The notes under the pieces were generated by a model. It saw only the letters and a program-made list of their open reading frames with translations. It was not told where the DNA came from and did no database searches. Of a stretch of 64,000 nt of DNA, positions 38,573-47,611 are shown piece after piece. Made by a program: the position numbers and the translations under genes. The DNA comes from Synechococcus sp. CS-1325. GTDB lineage: Bacteria > Cyanobacteriota > Cyanobacteriia > PCC-6307 > Cyanobiaceae. Where the stretch lies: the NCBI GenBank assembly GCA_025128135.1, contig JAHLYW010000041.1, positions 62,001 to 126,000 on the forward strand. The letters run 5' to 3'. The number at the start of each line of letters is the position of its first letter. The stretch's first letter is position 1.

Positions 38573-40792
38573 ATGCTGCATCGCGTGAACCAGAAGCCAA
38601 CGGGGTGCCATCCGCCTGCGCCACTGGCTGCGGCTCTGCGCCGGGCTGTTTCGTTGCCGCTTGCGCTGGCTGCCACGCTGCCCCTGGCGGGGCTCCTCAA
38701 CGGACCCGCCGCCCTGGCCCAGGCCATCCAACCGATTCCGGTGCAAACCCTGCCGGGTGAAGGAGCACTGGAGCTCAAGGTGCGACGGCTGCCCGATGCG
38801 GTGGAGGTGGTGATCGAGGGCACCGGCCCGGGTCCCCAACTGCAGCAGTTCACCAACAGCGCCGGCTGGGAAGGCCAGCTGATCCTGCCCAGGCCGAGTG
38901 GCCTGCGGCGGGGGGCGCAGCAACTGGCCCTGCCGGAGGCCGGCTTCAAGACGATCAGCCTGGAAGGGGTGGGCGATCGCTTCGTGATTCAGGTCACGCC
39001 GGTGGCGAACGGCCCGGTGAACCGGCCCGTTGTGAGCGCCGATGGCCGCAATCTGATCCTCAGTTTTCCCGCCGTTCCCCAGTCGTCCTTCCAGACCGGC
39101 CGGCTCGACCTGAACACCCCTGGCCGGGTGCCCCAGACCGCCTTCGTGCCGCCGCTGCAGCCCCGGGCCGCCGCGCCACCGCTGGGGGACATGGCGGTGG
39201 GAAGCATGGTGCTGCGCAACCCCAGTTATGTGAACGTGCGGGGCCCGAGCGTCACGATGACTCTCCGGAATGCTCCCGCCAGAGATGCCCTGATGGCCGT
39301 GGCCCAGCTGGGGGGGTACGGCTTCGTGTATGTGGATGACACATTGACAAATACTCCTTCACTAGGAGCGCTGAGCCCACCAAGTGGCGCCCAGAGGCTG
39401 GTATCGATCTCCTTCCGGAATGAGGGCTATGCCAGGGCCGTGAACTCGATCCTGCTGGCCGCCGGCCTGCAGGGCAAGTTGGAGGGGAATCTGATCATTG
39501 CCGGTCCGAGAGTGCTGAGCAAAACCTTCGGCACCCAGCTCTCGAAGGTGTATCGGCTCAATCAGGTTTCGGCCAATTCCGCTGCCGATTATCTCGCCAG
39601 CCTTGGCGCCACGATCAACAAGACCTACACCACCACCTCCACCTCCAGTGAGGTGTCGTCCACCGGCACACCCGCCAACAACACGGCCAATTCCACCGCC
39701 ACAACCTCCACAACCACAGAGATCAACTCCTTTGGAGCCGGCCAGGGGCCACTGCTGGGTTTGATCGGCACCACCGACTCCCGCCTGGGCACGATCACCC
39801 TGGTGGGCGATTCCTCGATCGTGCTGATCGCCGAGAACTATCTCAAGCAACTGGATCTGCGCCAGCGCCAGGTGGCTCTGTCAGTGCGACTGCTGGATGT
39901 GAACCTGGAGAACAGCCAGGACATCGCCAACAGCTTCGCCTTCCGCTGGGGCAACAACTTCATCGTCAACGACAACGGCCAACTGCTGGGTGCGTTCGGT
40001 CGGTTCCTACCACCCACGGTCGACAACCTGCTGGGACCTCCCACCGCGAATCCCAGCCTTCAATACCCGCGCGATAGCTTTTTCGACTTCGTTCAGGCTC
40101 AGATCGTTTCCCGCAACACCAAGTTGCTGGCCAGCCCCACCCTGATCCTTCAGGAGAACCCTTCCCGCCTGAGAGCCTCCGGAGGTGGCGCCTCCGCTTC
40201 AGGCAGCACCGGCGGCCTGGATGAATACACGATCGACTCCCCGATCGGCCGCAGCCAGGCCAATGAGGCGGCCGTCCGTGTCGGCACCAACGTGATCACG
40301 AATGTGGAGGTCACCACCGATTCGGTGAGCGGCAGCACCCAGTGCCAGCTCGAGCTCTCCACGGCCGGGCTGACGCTCGGCGCCCGAGTGGAGAAAATCG
40401 ATGACAACGGCTTCGTCACCTTCTCGCTCTCCCCGTCGGTGTCCGCTGTCACCGACACGGTGCCGGGCCCTCCCGCCTGCACCTCGGAAATCAGCATCCT
40501 CAGTGTGCGGCGCCTTGACACCTGCGCCCTGAGGGTGAGGGAGGGCCAGACCCTGATCCTCACCGGCGTGATCTCCGACTTCGACGTGGCGGAGGTAACC
40601 AAGTGGCCGATCCTTGGCGATCTGCCCCTGGTGGGCCAGTTCTTCCGGGCCTCGAGCAACCAGCGCCAGAAACGGGAGCTGGTGATCATGGTCACCCCGC
40701 GGATCATCCGCGACGACGACGGCGGAACCTTCGGCTACGGGTTCCAGCCCTCCAGCCGCGAGATGCGTCAGTTCGTGAGCAACCCCCGGTAG
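38573..40792 (+). CDS. pilQ: Type IV pilus secretin PilQ
   Basis: This 739-residue outer-membrane secretin is the pilus exit channel, also used for DNA uptake. It has a signal peptide (ends near GPAALAQA), an AMIN-like domain (about 55-155), secretin N-terminal domains with RNAPARDALMAVAQLGGYGFVYVDD (about 224-248), a Ser/Thr-rich low-complexity loop (about 340-385), and the secretin core with VALSVRLLDVN, KLLASPTLILQEN, EGQTLILTGVISD and PILGDLPLVGQFF. It ends with QKRELVIMVTPRII. It lies 67 bases after pilO and 1 base from the convergent pentapeptide gene. Confidence 0.95.
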   Translation: MLHRVNQKPTGCHPPAPLAAALRRAVSLPLALAATLPLAGLLNGPAALAQAIQPIPVQTLPGEGALELKVRRLPDAVEVVIEGTGPGPQLQQFTNSAGWEGQLILPRPSGLRRGAQQLALPEAGFKTISLEGVGDRFVIQVTPVANGPVNRPVVSADGRNLILSFPAVPQSSFQTGRLDLNTPGRVPQTAFVPPLQPRAAAPPLGDMAVGSMVLRNPSYVNVRGPSVTMTLRNAPARDALMAVAQLGGYGFVYVDDTLTNTPSLGALSPPSGAQRLVSISFRNEGYARAVNSILLAAGLQGKLEGNLIIAGPRVLSKTFGTQLSKVYRLNQVSANSAADYLASLGATINKTYTTTSTSSEVSSTGTPANNTANSTATTSTTTEINSFGAGQGPLLGLIGTTDSRLGTITLVGDSSIVLIAENYLKQLDLRQRQVALSVRLLDVNLENSQDIANSFAFRWGNNFIVNDNGQLLGAFGRFLPPTVDNLLGPPTANPSLQYPRDSFFDFVQAQIVSRNTKLLASPTLILQENPSRLRASGGGASASGSTGGLDEYTIDSPIGRSQANEAAVRVGTNVITNVEVTTDSVSGSTQCQLELSTAGLTLGARVEKIDDNGFVTFSLSPSVSAVTDTVPGPPACTSEISILSVRRLDTCALRVREGQTLILTGVISDFDVAEVTKWPILGDLPLVGQFFRASSNQRQKRELVIMVTPRIIRDDDGGTFGYGFQPSSREMRQFVSNPR

Positions 40793-40793
40793 C

Positions 40794-41618
40794 TCAGAAC
40801 GCCAGCGGCACAAAGGCCTTGATTGCCAGCGGTGCCAGGAACTGCAGCACTCCCATCGTGCCGCTGAGGATCTGGGGACCCAGCCCGTTGCCGCCTTTCC
40901 CCTTGTCGGGGGTGGCATCGAGCTGGAGGGCCGCCTCCTTCAGCTGCTTGCTCGTGTCGATCTGACCCTCCTGGGCGTAGAGGCCAGCGGCATAGGTGAA
41001 GTCCTGGGCCGCCGCCGCCGTGTTGCCCTGCTCACTGCGGCTGATGCCCCGCGCCACCCAGCTGATCGCCGCCTCCGGTTGCCGGCCGATCGCCGCACTG
41101 AAGAACTGCTCCGCTTCCGGGAAGCGGCCCCGCGTGGCGGCGTCCACACCGGCGTTGTGGAGGGTGGCATAGCTCTGCTGGGCCGGGTCGATGCCCCGGG
41201 CGCCCTGCCAGTGGCTGCTGGCGAGCGCGCTGGCATCGAGCAGGGCCCCGCCCAGGTCGGCGTCGCGCAGATCGGTGCCCAGCAGGCGGGCACCCCGCAG
41301 ATCGGCCCCCCGCAGGGAGGCCCCCTGCAGGCTGGTGAAGCTCAGATCGGCGCCGGCCAGCCGGGCGCCATCGAGGCGGGCGCCGCTGAGATTGGCGCGC
41401 TGGAGCTGGGCGCCATTCAGCTCGGCATCCCGCAGATCGGCCTGCACCAGATCGGCATCGGCCAGGCGGCACTGCTCGCAGCGCTTCGTGCTCAACAGAC
41501 GGATCAGGGCCTGGCTGTCGGCCGCCAGCGCCGCCGCCGGCAGCAGCAACACCAGCGAGGCCAGCCCGATCAGGCCCGGCAACGGGAGTCGGGCAGGGGG
41601 AGCGGTGGCTGGGATCAC
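40794..41618 (-). CDS. Exported pentapeptide-repeat/TPR protein
   Basis: This 274-residue exported protein has a signal peptide (LIGLASLVLLLPAAALAA), a CEQC pair, then about 15 pentapeptide repeats of the A(D/N)LXX type (about 52-135, for example LADADLVQADLRDAELNGAQ), which fold into a right-handed beta-helix, followed by two TPR-like helices (ATRGRFPEAEQFFSAAIGRQPEAA, SEQGNTAAAAQDFTYAAGLYAQEG). The C-terminal hydrophobic stretch (LQFLAPLAIKAFVPLAF) could anchor it. The start is GTG 41618. It lies 27 bases after the transglutaminase gene. Confidence 0.85.
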   Translation of the reverse strand: MIPATAPPARLPLPGLIGLASLVLLLPAAALAADSQALIRLLSTKRCEQCRLADADLVQADLRDAELNGAQLQRANLSGARLDGARLAGADLSFTSLQGASLRGADLRGARLLGTDLRDADLGGALLDASALASSHWQGARGIDPAQQSYATLHNAGVDAATRGRFPEAEQFFSAAIGRQPEAAISWVARGISRSEQGNTAAAAQDFTYAAGLYAQEGQIDTSKQLKEAALQLDATPDKGKGGNGLGPQILSGTMGVLQFLAPLAIKAFVPLAF

Positions 41619-41645
41619 GGCCGAAGGCGGCGGCAGGAAGGTTGT

Positions 41646-43460
41646 CTAACCAGTTTCCGGCTGATCGGGGCGCGCCGCCAGCCCCCGGGGCAGCAATCGC
41701 CCCAGGAGGCGCCGGGCAGCCCGTTGCTCAGCGGCTGAGCCCGGCGGGCCGAAGCGCTGGGCCAGGTAGAGGTTGGCGAAGCGACGCAACGGGGTGCGCA
41801 GCTCAGGCCGATCAGCCGCCACCCGCGCACAGAACCCGCCCAGATCCTCGCCGGCTGTCGGTTCGAAGCCCAGCCGCCGCAGCCGCACCAGGCCACGCTC
41901 CAGCTCGCGGCGCAAAGGGTCGACGCCACCACGGTTCTGGCCCCAGCGCAGCAGAGGCAACGTGACCGCCAGGCAGAACGCCACCGCCGCCAGCAGCAGC
42001 AGCCCCAGCCAGTCGCGGCGGGCACCGAGCAACCGCTCCAGCAGGGCCGCCTGGGCCTGACGGTTGAAGCCGAGAACCCAGCCGGTCCAGCGCAGGTCGA
42101 GGCCGCGCCACTGCTGCTGCAGCCAGACGAGCGGACCGGTCTCGGCCGCGCGACGCTCCGTGCTGCCTGGCAGGCCCGGATTGATCCGGGCCGGTGCCAC
42201 CCAGCCGGTCGGGTCCACCCGCTGCCAGCCGACCCCCGCCAGCCACACCTCGCTCCAGGCATGGGCATCGCTCTGCCGCACATCGAGGTAGCCACCGCCG
42301 CCCAGTTGCGGCACCCAGCGCCCCCCCTGGTAGCCGGCCACCACCCGGGCCGGCACCCCCGCCGCCCGCATCAGGGCGGTGAAGGCGGCTGCGTAGTGCT
42401 CACAGAAGCCTTCCTGGGTGTCGAACAGGAAGGCATCGAGCGGGGCCTGGCTGGACAGGGAGCCGGGCTGGAGGGTGTAGCGAAACGCCTGACTCAGGAA
42501 CCACTGCCGCGCCGTCTCCAGCCGCCGCTCCGGCGACTGGCCGGAGGCCCAGCCAGCGCCGAGGCCCTCCAGGCGCGGATTGGCTCCCGTGGGGAAAGCC
42601 GTCGCCGCCGCCACCGCCCCCGCCGAGAGCGGCGCCGTCTGCCAGTCGCTGGTTCGGTCGGTGGCGCCCAGGGCATAGCCCCGCCGCTCGCCTGGCGGCC
42701 GGTCATTGATCAGTTCACCGGCGCTGCCGACGGAGAGCTCCGACTGGAGCGGCTGCCCCCGGCCACTCCAGGGCAGCAGCGGCAACCTGGAGGGTTCCGC
42801 CAGCCACAGCTCGTCGCGGCTGGCGGCCAGCGGCGGGCGGGTACCGCGGAACGGGGGGTCGGGGGCGTCCCGCTCCCAGCGACGGCCATCGAAGCGGTTC
42901 AGCACCAGCACCCGCCAGTAACGCTCCGGCTCGGCCGGTGGCTGGCCCGCCTCGAAGCCGATCCGCACGGCCGGCGCGTCGATCGCCACCAGGCTGGCGA
43001 TCGAGCCGGGCTCGATCCGGTCACTGAGCCCCGTGCGGGCCGCCTGGTTGAGCGGCACGCTGAACACCGGACCCAGCCGCGGCAGCAACAGGAACAGCAC
43101 CAGCACCAGGGGCAGCGCCGCGGCCAGCAACCGGAAACTCCTGCCGAGCAACTGCCGGGGCAGCAGGCCATCGCCGAGCTCCTGGGCCAGCAGCGCGGCG
43201 AGGGCCACCAGGGTGGTGAGCACTTGCAGCAGGCTTGGACCCAGGCCGGGCAACAGGGCCGCCATCACCCCCGTGGCCACCAGCAGCAGCAGGCTCATCC
43301 GGCGCAGCTCGGCGGCGCGGCGGGCTTCCCGCAGCTTCAGGGCGCCCAGCACCACCAGGGCGATCGCCCCCCAGCTGAGCGGCAGGGCCGTGTCAAGGCC
43401 CGGCAGCTGCAGCCCCAGCAGCCCCAGTCCAAGCCAGTGCAGCCGCCGCACCCGCCTCAT
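41646..43460 (-). CDS. TgpA-like membrane transglutaminase (DUF3488 plus transglutaminase core)
   Basis: This 604-residue membrane protein has five or six hydrophobic helices in the first 140 residues (DUF3488 region, LQLPGLDTALPLSWGAIALVVLG onward), an extracytoplasmic domain, then a papain-like transglutaminase core with the catalytic Cys in TQEGFCEHYAAAFTALMRAAGVPARVV, His in SDAHAWSEVWL and Asp in GWQRVDPTGW, a final membrane helix and a tail. It belongs to the MoxR-DUF58-transglutaminase trio. Its ATG overlaps the DUF58 stop as ATGA. It probably acts on periplasmic peptides or proteins; the substrate is unknown. Confidence 0.9.
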   Translation of the reverse strand: MRRVRRLHWLGLGLLGLQLPGLDTALPLSWGAIALVVLGALKLREARRAAELRRMSLLLLVATGVMAALLPGLGPSLLQVLTTLVALAALLAQELGDGLLPRQLLGRSFRLLAAALPLVLVLFLLLPRLGPVFSVPLNQAARTGLSDRIEPGSIASLVAIDAPAVRIGFEAGQPPAEPERYWRVLVLNRFDGRRWERDAPDPPFRGTRPPLAASRDELWLAEPSRLPLLPWSGRGQPLQSELSVGSAGELINDRPPGERRGYALGATDRTSDWQTAPLSAGAVAAATAFPTGANPRLEGLGAGWASGQSPERRLETARQWFLSQAFRYTLQPGSLSSQAPLDAFLFDTQEGFCEHYAAAFTALMRAAGVPARVVAGYQGGRWVPQLGGGGYLDVRQSDAHAWSEVWLAGVGWQRVDPTGWVAPARINPGLPGSTERRAAETGPLVWLQQQWRGLDLRWTGWVLGFNRQAQAALLERLLGARRDWLGLLLLAAVAFCLAVTLPLLRWGQNRGGVDPLRRELERGLVRLRRLGFEPTAGEDLGGFCARVAADRPELRTPLRRFANLYLAQRFGPPGSAAEQRAARRLLGRLLPRGLAARPDQPETG

Positions 43461-44449
43461 GGCAGCAGGGCCAGCACGGCCAGGCAGCGGTCGCGGTGGC
43501 GCGGTCCCAGCCCCGGCGCGATCGTCTGCTCCCCCACGGCCAGTCCGAAGGGCAGCCCGGCAGCACTGAACCGGCAGAGACGCTCGCAGAGGTGCTCAAG
43601 GGCCTGCTCCCTGGCCAGCCCGGGCTGCGGGCTGAGCCAGCAGGCCTGGGGCGCCGGCGCGTCGAACACCTTGTTGTGGGCCCCACGCCCCCGCGCCAAG
43701 GTCTTCCAGGCCAGGCGCGCCACTCCCTCTTCGGCCCGGTGGGGCCGCAGGTCGCACCAGTCGCCCGCACCGCTGCTCAGGCCGGAACCGGCCGCCTCCG
43801 CTTCGGGGCCGAGCGGAGCGGAACTGCGCTCCAGCACCGGCCCGGGGCGCTGGGCCGGGTAGACCAGCTGCGCCACCTCCGGTTGCCAGAGTGACCAGCA
43901 ACGGAACAACCCCAGCGGCGCCGTGGAACGGACCCGCAGGGTGCCGGGTCGCTGCAGTCCACGGCGGCTGGCGGGCCAGGCGATCGCCAGCCACTGATCC
44001 CCTGGCTCGATCACCAGCCCCCTGGCCTCACCCCGCCCCTGCAGCGCTCCCCAGGAGCGGGACGCGGGTTCAAAACTCAGCTCCACCTGGTACCGGCGGA
44101 AGCGGCTGCGGATCTGGAGGGGGTAGGGCAGGGGATCACCGGCGAAGCCAGCCGCCGGCTCGCCACAGGCCAGCTCCAGTCCCTGCAGGTTGCCGGCGGT
44201 GAGGTGAAGGGCAAGCACGAACAGTCCCAGCAGCAGGAAGGACATGAACAGCGGCCCGTTGCTCTGCTGCTGAATACCCACCAGCTGCAGCACCCCCGCC
44301 CCGGTGAGCCACAGGAAACCGAAGCCGGTGGGGAGGATGTAGAGGTTCCAGCCATTCAGGCGGAGCCGCGTCCCCTGCTGGGGGCGGAACAGACGGCGGC
44401 CGCCACCCCCTGGCAACCACCGCCTCCCTGACCGTTCAGCGAAGACCAT
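43457..44449 (-). CDS. DUF58-family membrane protein
   Basis: This protein of about 330 residues has two hydrophobic helices near the N-terminus (NLYILPTGFGFLWLTGAGVLQLVG and FLLLGLFVLALHLTAG), a beta-rich region and the DUF58-like block WCDLRPHRAEEGVARLAWKTLARGRGAHNKVFDAP. ATG 44449 is chosen; the frame runs on to 44542, but that part overlaps the MoxR gene. The start overlaps the MoxR stop by 14 bases, and its stop overlaps the transglutaminase ATG. Confidence 0.85.
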   Translation of the reverse strand: MVFAERSGRRWLPGGGGRRLFRPQQGTRLRLNGWNLYILPTGFGFLWLTGAGVLQLVGIQQQSNGPLFMSFLLLGLFVLALHLTAGNLQGLELACGEPAAGFAGDPLPYPLQIRSRFRRYQVELSFEPASRSWGALQGRGEARGLVIEPGDQWLAIAWPASRRGLQRPGTLRVRSTAPLGLFRCWSLWQPEVAQLVYPAQRPGPVLERSSAPLGPEAEAAGSGLSSGAGDWCDLRPHRAEEGVARLAWKTLARGRGAHNKVFDAPAPQACWLSPQPGLAREQALEHLCERLCRFSAAGLPFGLAVGEQTIAPGLGPRHRDRCLAVLALLP

Positions 44450-45353
44450 CCACTCCGGCCTGAAGCTGGCGGCTGCTGGATGAGCCCGGTTCACCGCCAT
44501 CGAGGCGGTGATCGCAGACCGCGGCCAGCACGGCCTGCACATCGGCGGGGATCACATACTCCCGGCCCTCCAGCAGCGACCAGGCCCGGGCAGCGGCCAG
44601 CAGGGCCTGGGCAGCCCGCGGCGAAAGCGGTGCACCATTGAATCCAGCCTGGCGGCTCAGCTGCACCAGGTCGAGCACGTAGGCGATCAGCGCCGGTTCG
44701 GCCCGTTGCGCCGCTGAGCGCCGTTGCAGCTCCTCAAGATCGGCGGGGTTGAGCAGGGGTTCCAGCGCCTCGCTGCCCAGCCCCTGGCCGGCCAGCAGGG
44801 CCAGCTCGGCGGCACGGGCCGGAAAGCCGAGGCTGATCCGCATCAGGAAGCGATCCAGCTGGGATTCCGGCAGGGGGGCGGTGCCCGACTGATCCTGGCC
44901 ATTCTGGGTGGCGATCACGCAGAACGGCCGGGGCAGCTCGTGGCTGACGCCATCGACACTGACCCGGCCACTGGCCATCGCTTCGAGCAGGGCGCTCTGG
45001 GTGCGGGGGCTGGCCCGGTTGATCTCATCAGCCAGCAGCACCTGGCTGAACAGCGGGCCGGGCTGGAACCGGAAGCTGCCACTGGCCGGCTGCAGCACGC
45101 CGATGCCGGTGAGGTCGGCCGGCAGCAGATCACTGGTGAAGTGCACCCGCTTGAAGCCGAGTCCGAAACTGCGGGCCAGCGCCTCGGCCAGGGTTGTCTT
45201 GCCCATCCCGGGTAGATCCTCGATCAGCAGATGGCCCCGGGCCAGCAGGCAGGCCACCGCCAGGCGGATCTCACGGTCCTTGCCCAGCAGAACCCGGCCG
45301 ATATGCTCCACCACCCGCTGCGGCAAGGCTCGCTGGTCCACTGTTGGAAACAC
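44436..45353 (-). CDS. MoxR-family AAA+ ATPase
   Basis: This 305-residue MoxR-type AAA+ ATPase has a Walker A motif (EDLPGMGKTTLAEALA), Walker B (LLADEINRASPRTQSALLEAM), sensor 1 (FCVIATQNGQ) and the LPESQLDRFLMRISLG arginine-finger region. Such ATPases act as chaperones that mature partner complexes, often with VWA or DUF58 proteins. The start is GTG 45353. It leads the MoxR-DUF58-TgpA operon, divergent from cobD with 31 bases between the start codons. Confidence 0.94.
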   Translation of the reverse strand: MFPTVDQRALPQRVVEHIGRVLLGKDREIRLAVACLLARGHLLIEDLPGMGKTTLAEALARSFGLGFKRVHFTSDLLPADLTGIGVLQPASGSFRFQPGPLFSQVLLADEINRASPRTQSALLEAMASGRVSVDGVSHELPRPFCVIATQNGQDQSGTAPLPESQLDRFLMRISLGFPARAAELALLAGQGLGSEALEPLLNPADLEELQRRSAAQRAEPALIAYVLDLVQLSRQAGFNGAPLSPRAAQALLAAARAWSLLEGREYVIPADVQAVLAAVCDHRLDGGEPGSSSSRQLQAGVDGLR

Positions 45354-45384
45354 TTCAGCCGACCCTAAGGGAGGAAATCAGACC

Positions 45385-46482
45385 ATGACAGGGGGCGACC
45401 ACCGGCATGGCGGCAACCTGGTGGCCACCGCCCGGCGGCTGGGTTGCCGCCCCGACCAGCTGCTCGACGCCAGCGCTTCCCTGGTGCCGTTCGGCCCGCC
45501 GGCCTCGGTGCGGCGGCGGCTGGGCAGTGTCCTTGGCGCCCGGGCCGGCTGTCCCTCACCCCTGCGGGACTACCCCGATCGCGGCTACACCGGGCTGCGA
45601 ACGACGATCGCGGCCTGTCATGGCCTGGATCCGGCCGCCGTGCTGCCGGGCAATGGAGCCGCCGAGCTGTTCACCTGGGCGGCGCGGGATGCGGCTGCGG
45701 CCGGCCTGAGCCTGCTGCCGACCCCCGGCTTCGCCGACTATCGCCGCGCCCTGGCCTGCTGGAGCGGCGACTGGCAACCCCTGCCGCTGCCGTTGGGCGG
45801 GGAATTCCCCGCCACCGATGCCGCCACTGCTGCCGCCACCACTGCCGGCGGCGTGCTCTGGATCACCAATCCCCACAACCCCACCGGCCAGCTCTGGAGC
45901 CGCGCCCAGCTCGAGCCGCTGCTGGAGCGCTTCGCGCTGGTGATCGTCGACGAGGCCTTCCTGCCTCTCGTGCCCGGCGGTGAGGACCAGTCGCTGATTC
46001 CGCTGCTGGCTGGACATCCCCAGCTGGTGGTGATCCGCAGCCTCACCAAGTTGTTCGCGATCGCCGGCCTGCGCCTGGGCTATGCCCTGGCGGCGCCGGA
46101 GCGGCTGAGCCGCTGGGCGGCCTGGCGCGATCCCTGGCCGGTGAACGGCCTGGCCGCCGCCGTGGGTGAAGTGGTGGTGGTGGATCGACGCTGGCAGAAG
46201 CGGGTGCAGCGCTGGGTGGCGAGCGAGGGGCCCTGGTTCCATCGCCAGCTGGAGGGGCTGCCCGGCCTGACGCCGTTGCCTTCGGCGGCCAACTTCCTGC
46301 TGGTGCGCGGCGAAGGCTCCCTGGTTGCCCTGCGCGAACGGCTGGAGCGCCACCAGCGGGTTCTGCTGCGCGATTGCCGCTCCTTTGAGGGGCTCGGTGA
46401 GCAGTGGCTGCGGATCGGCCTCCAGGACCGGCGGGGCAATCAGCGCATCCTGCGGGCCCTGCGCACCGAGGCGGTCCGGTAG
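45385..46482 (+). CDS. cobD: CobD-type aminotransferase (threonine-phosphate decarboxylase)
   Basis: This PLP enzyme of fold type I has about 365 residues. It has DASASLVPFGPP near the start, GNGAAELFTWAAR, the substrate-side NPHNPTGQLW, VDEAFLPLVPGGEDQS and the PLP-binding Lys in IRSLTKLFAIAGLRLGYALA. These features resemble both histidinol-phosphate aminotransferase and the CobD (CobC in some species) decarboxylase that makes aminopropanol phosphate for cobalamin. The lid sequence and short length favour CobD. ATG 45385 has a good ribosome site (GGGAGGAAA). Confidence 0.82.
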   Translation: MTGGDHRHGGNLVATARRLGCRPDQLLDASASLVPFGPPASVRRRLGSVLGARAGCPSPLRDYPDRGYTGLRTTIAACHGLDPAAVLPGNGAAELFTWAARDAAAAGLSLLPTPGFADYRRALACWSGDWQPLPLPLGGEFPATDAATAAATTAGGVLWITNPHNPTGQLWSRAQLEPLLERFALVIVDEAFLPLVPGGEDQSLIPLLAGHPQLVVIRSLTKLFAIAGLRLGYALAAPERLSRWAAWRDPWPVNGLAAAVGEVVVVDRRWQKRVQRWVASEGPWFHRQLEGLPGLTPLPSAANFLLVRGEGSLVALRERLERHQRVLLRDCRSFEGLGEQWLRIGLQDRRGNQRILRALRTEAVR

Positions 46483-46490
46483 GTGGCCGC

Positions 46491-47564
46491 TCAGGCCAGC
46501 TGCTGCAGCAGCTGGACCAGCCGCTGGTCCGCGTCCCGCACCGCCAGTCGTCCCATCCCCGCCTGCAGGGCCAGCAGGGGATCGACCGCCGCGACGCCCC
46601 CCCCCAGCCGAACACCGAGCAACTGCCAGAGGGTGTCCGCCAGGGTTGGATCAGCAGGGCCCTGCTGGGTCACCACCACCGCCGCGCCGAGTTCGGCCGC
46701 AGCGGCGGCGTTGGCGTCCTGGTGCCGGTCGGCCGCCTGCGGGAAAGGCACCAGCACCGCCGGTGTGCCGCTCACGGCCAGTTCACTGAGGCTGCCGGCC
46801 CCGGCACGGCTGATCGCCAGGTCGGTGTGCTGCAGCAGGCCCGCCAGTTCATCACTGAACGGTCGCTCGACATAGCCGGGAGATGAAACCGCCCCAGCCT
46901 CGGGATCGTTCGATCCGGTGAGATGCACCACCCGGCAGCCCGCCGCCAGCAGCCTGGGCACCAGGGGACGCACCATCCGGTTCAGGCCGACGGCACCCTG
47001 GCTGCCGCCCATCACCAGCAGCAGCGGGCCCTCCCCCCTGGGCACCCAGTCAGGCAAAGGCGCCGCCTCCAGGAAGGCACGGCGCACCGGGGTGCCGCAA
47101 AGCAGTGGGCGACAACGGGGCAGCAGCACCGCCGCGGCAGGCAGGCCCACCGCCACCCGGCTGCAGAGGCGCCCGAGCAGCCGGGTGACGCGCCCGGGGA
47201 TGGCATTGGACTCATGCAGCACGACTGGAACACCGCACCAGCGGGCCGCCAGGATGGTGGGGCCGGCGATGTAACCGCCGGTGCTGAACACCACTTCGAT
47301 GGCCTCGCGCTGGATCAGCCGGCGCACCTTGCCGGTGGCGGCCACCAGCTGGATCAGCTGCAGCAGCTTGCGCACACCCCGGCCCTGCAACCCACCGGCG
47401 CGAATCGTGTGCAGGGGGTATCGGGCCGGCACCAGCTCGCGCTCCAGCCGGTCGGGCACCCCCAGCCATTGCACCGACCAGTCGGGCGGCAGGGCCTCAG
47501 CCACCGCCAGGGCCGGAAAGAGATGTCCGCCGGTGCCGCTGGCGGCGATCAGGAGCCGGGTCAT
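46491..47564 (-). CDS. murG: UDP-N-acetylglucosamine:lipid II precursor transferase MurG
   Basis: MurG converts lipid I to lipid II in peptidoglycan synthesis. The 357-residue GT-B glycosyltransferase has the N-terminal [18 protein letters not shown] loop, STGGYIAGP and [16 protein letters not shown], and the UDP-GlcNAc-binding half with [51 protein letters not shown]. It converges on cobD with 8 bases between stops. Confidence 0.97.
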   Translation of the reverse strand: MTRLLIAASGTGGHLFPALAVAEALPPDWSVQWLGVPDRLERELVPARYPLHTIRAGGLQGRGVRKLLQLIQLVAATGKVRRLIQREAIEVVFSTGGYIAGPTILAARWCGVPVVLHESNAIPGRVTRLLGRLCSRVAVGLPAAAVLLPRCRPLLCGTPVRRAFLEAAPLPDWVPRGEGPLLLVMGGSQGAVGLNRMVRPLVPRLLAAGCRVVHLTGSNDPEAGAVSSPGYVERPFSDELAGLLQHTDLAISRAGAGSLSELAVSGTPAVLVPFPQAADRHQDANAAAAAELGAAVVVTQQGPADPTLADTLWQLLGVRLGGGVAAVDPLLALQAGMGRLAVRDADQRLVQLLQQLA

Positions 47565-47611
47565 GGGCCGTTGCTGACGCGCCGGGCGCCCAACCAGAGA
47601 GCGCCTAACTT

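Noticed and set aside
42261..43862. Plus-strand open frame of over 500 codons opposite the transglutaminase gene
   Set aside because: Composition is His/Gln/Arg/Pro-rich without motifs; the minus-strand gene has a clear catalytic triad and helices.
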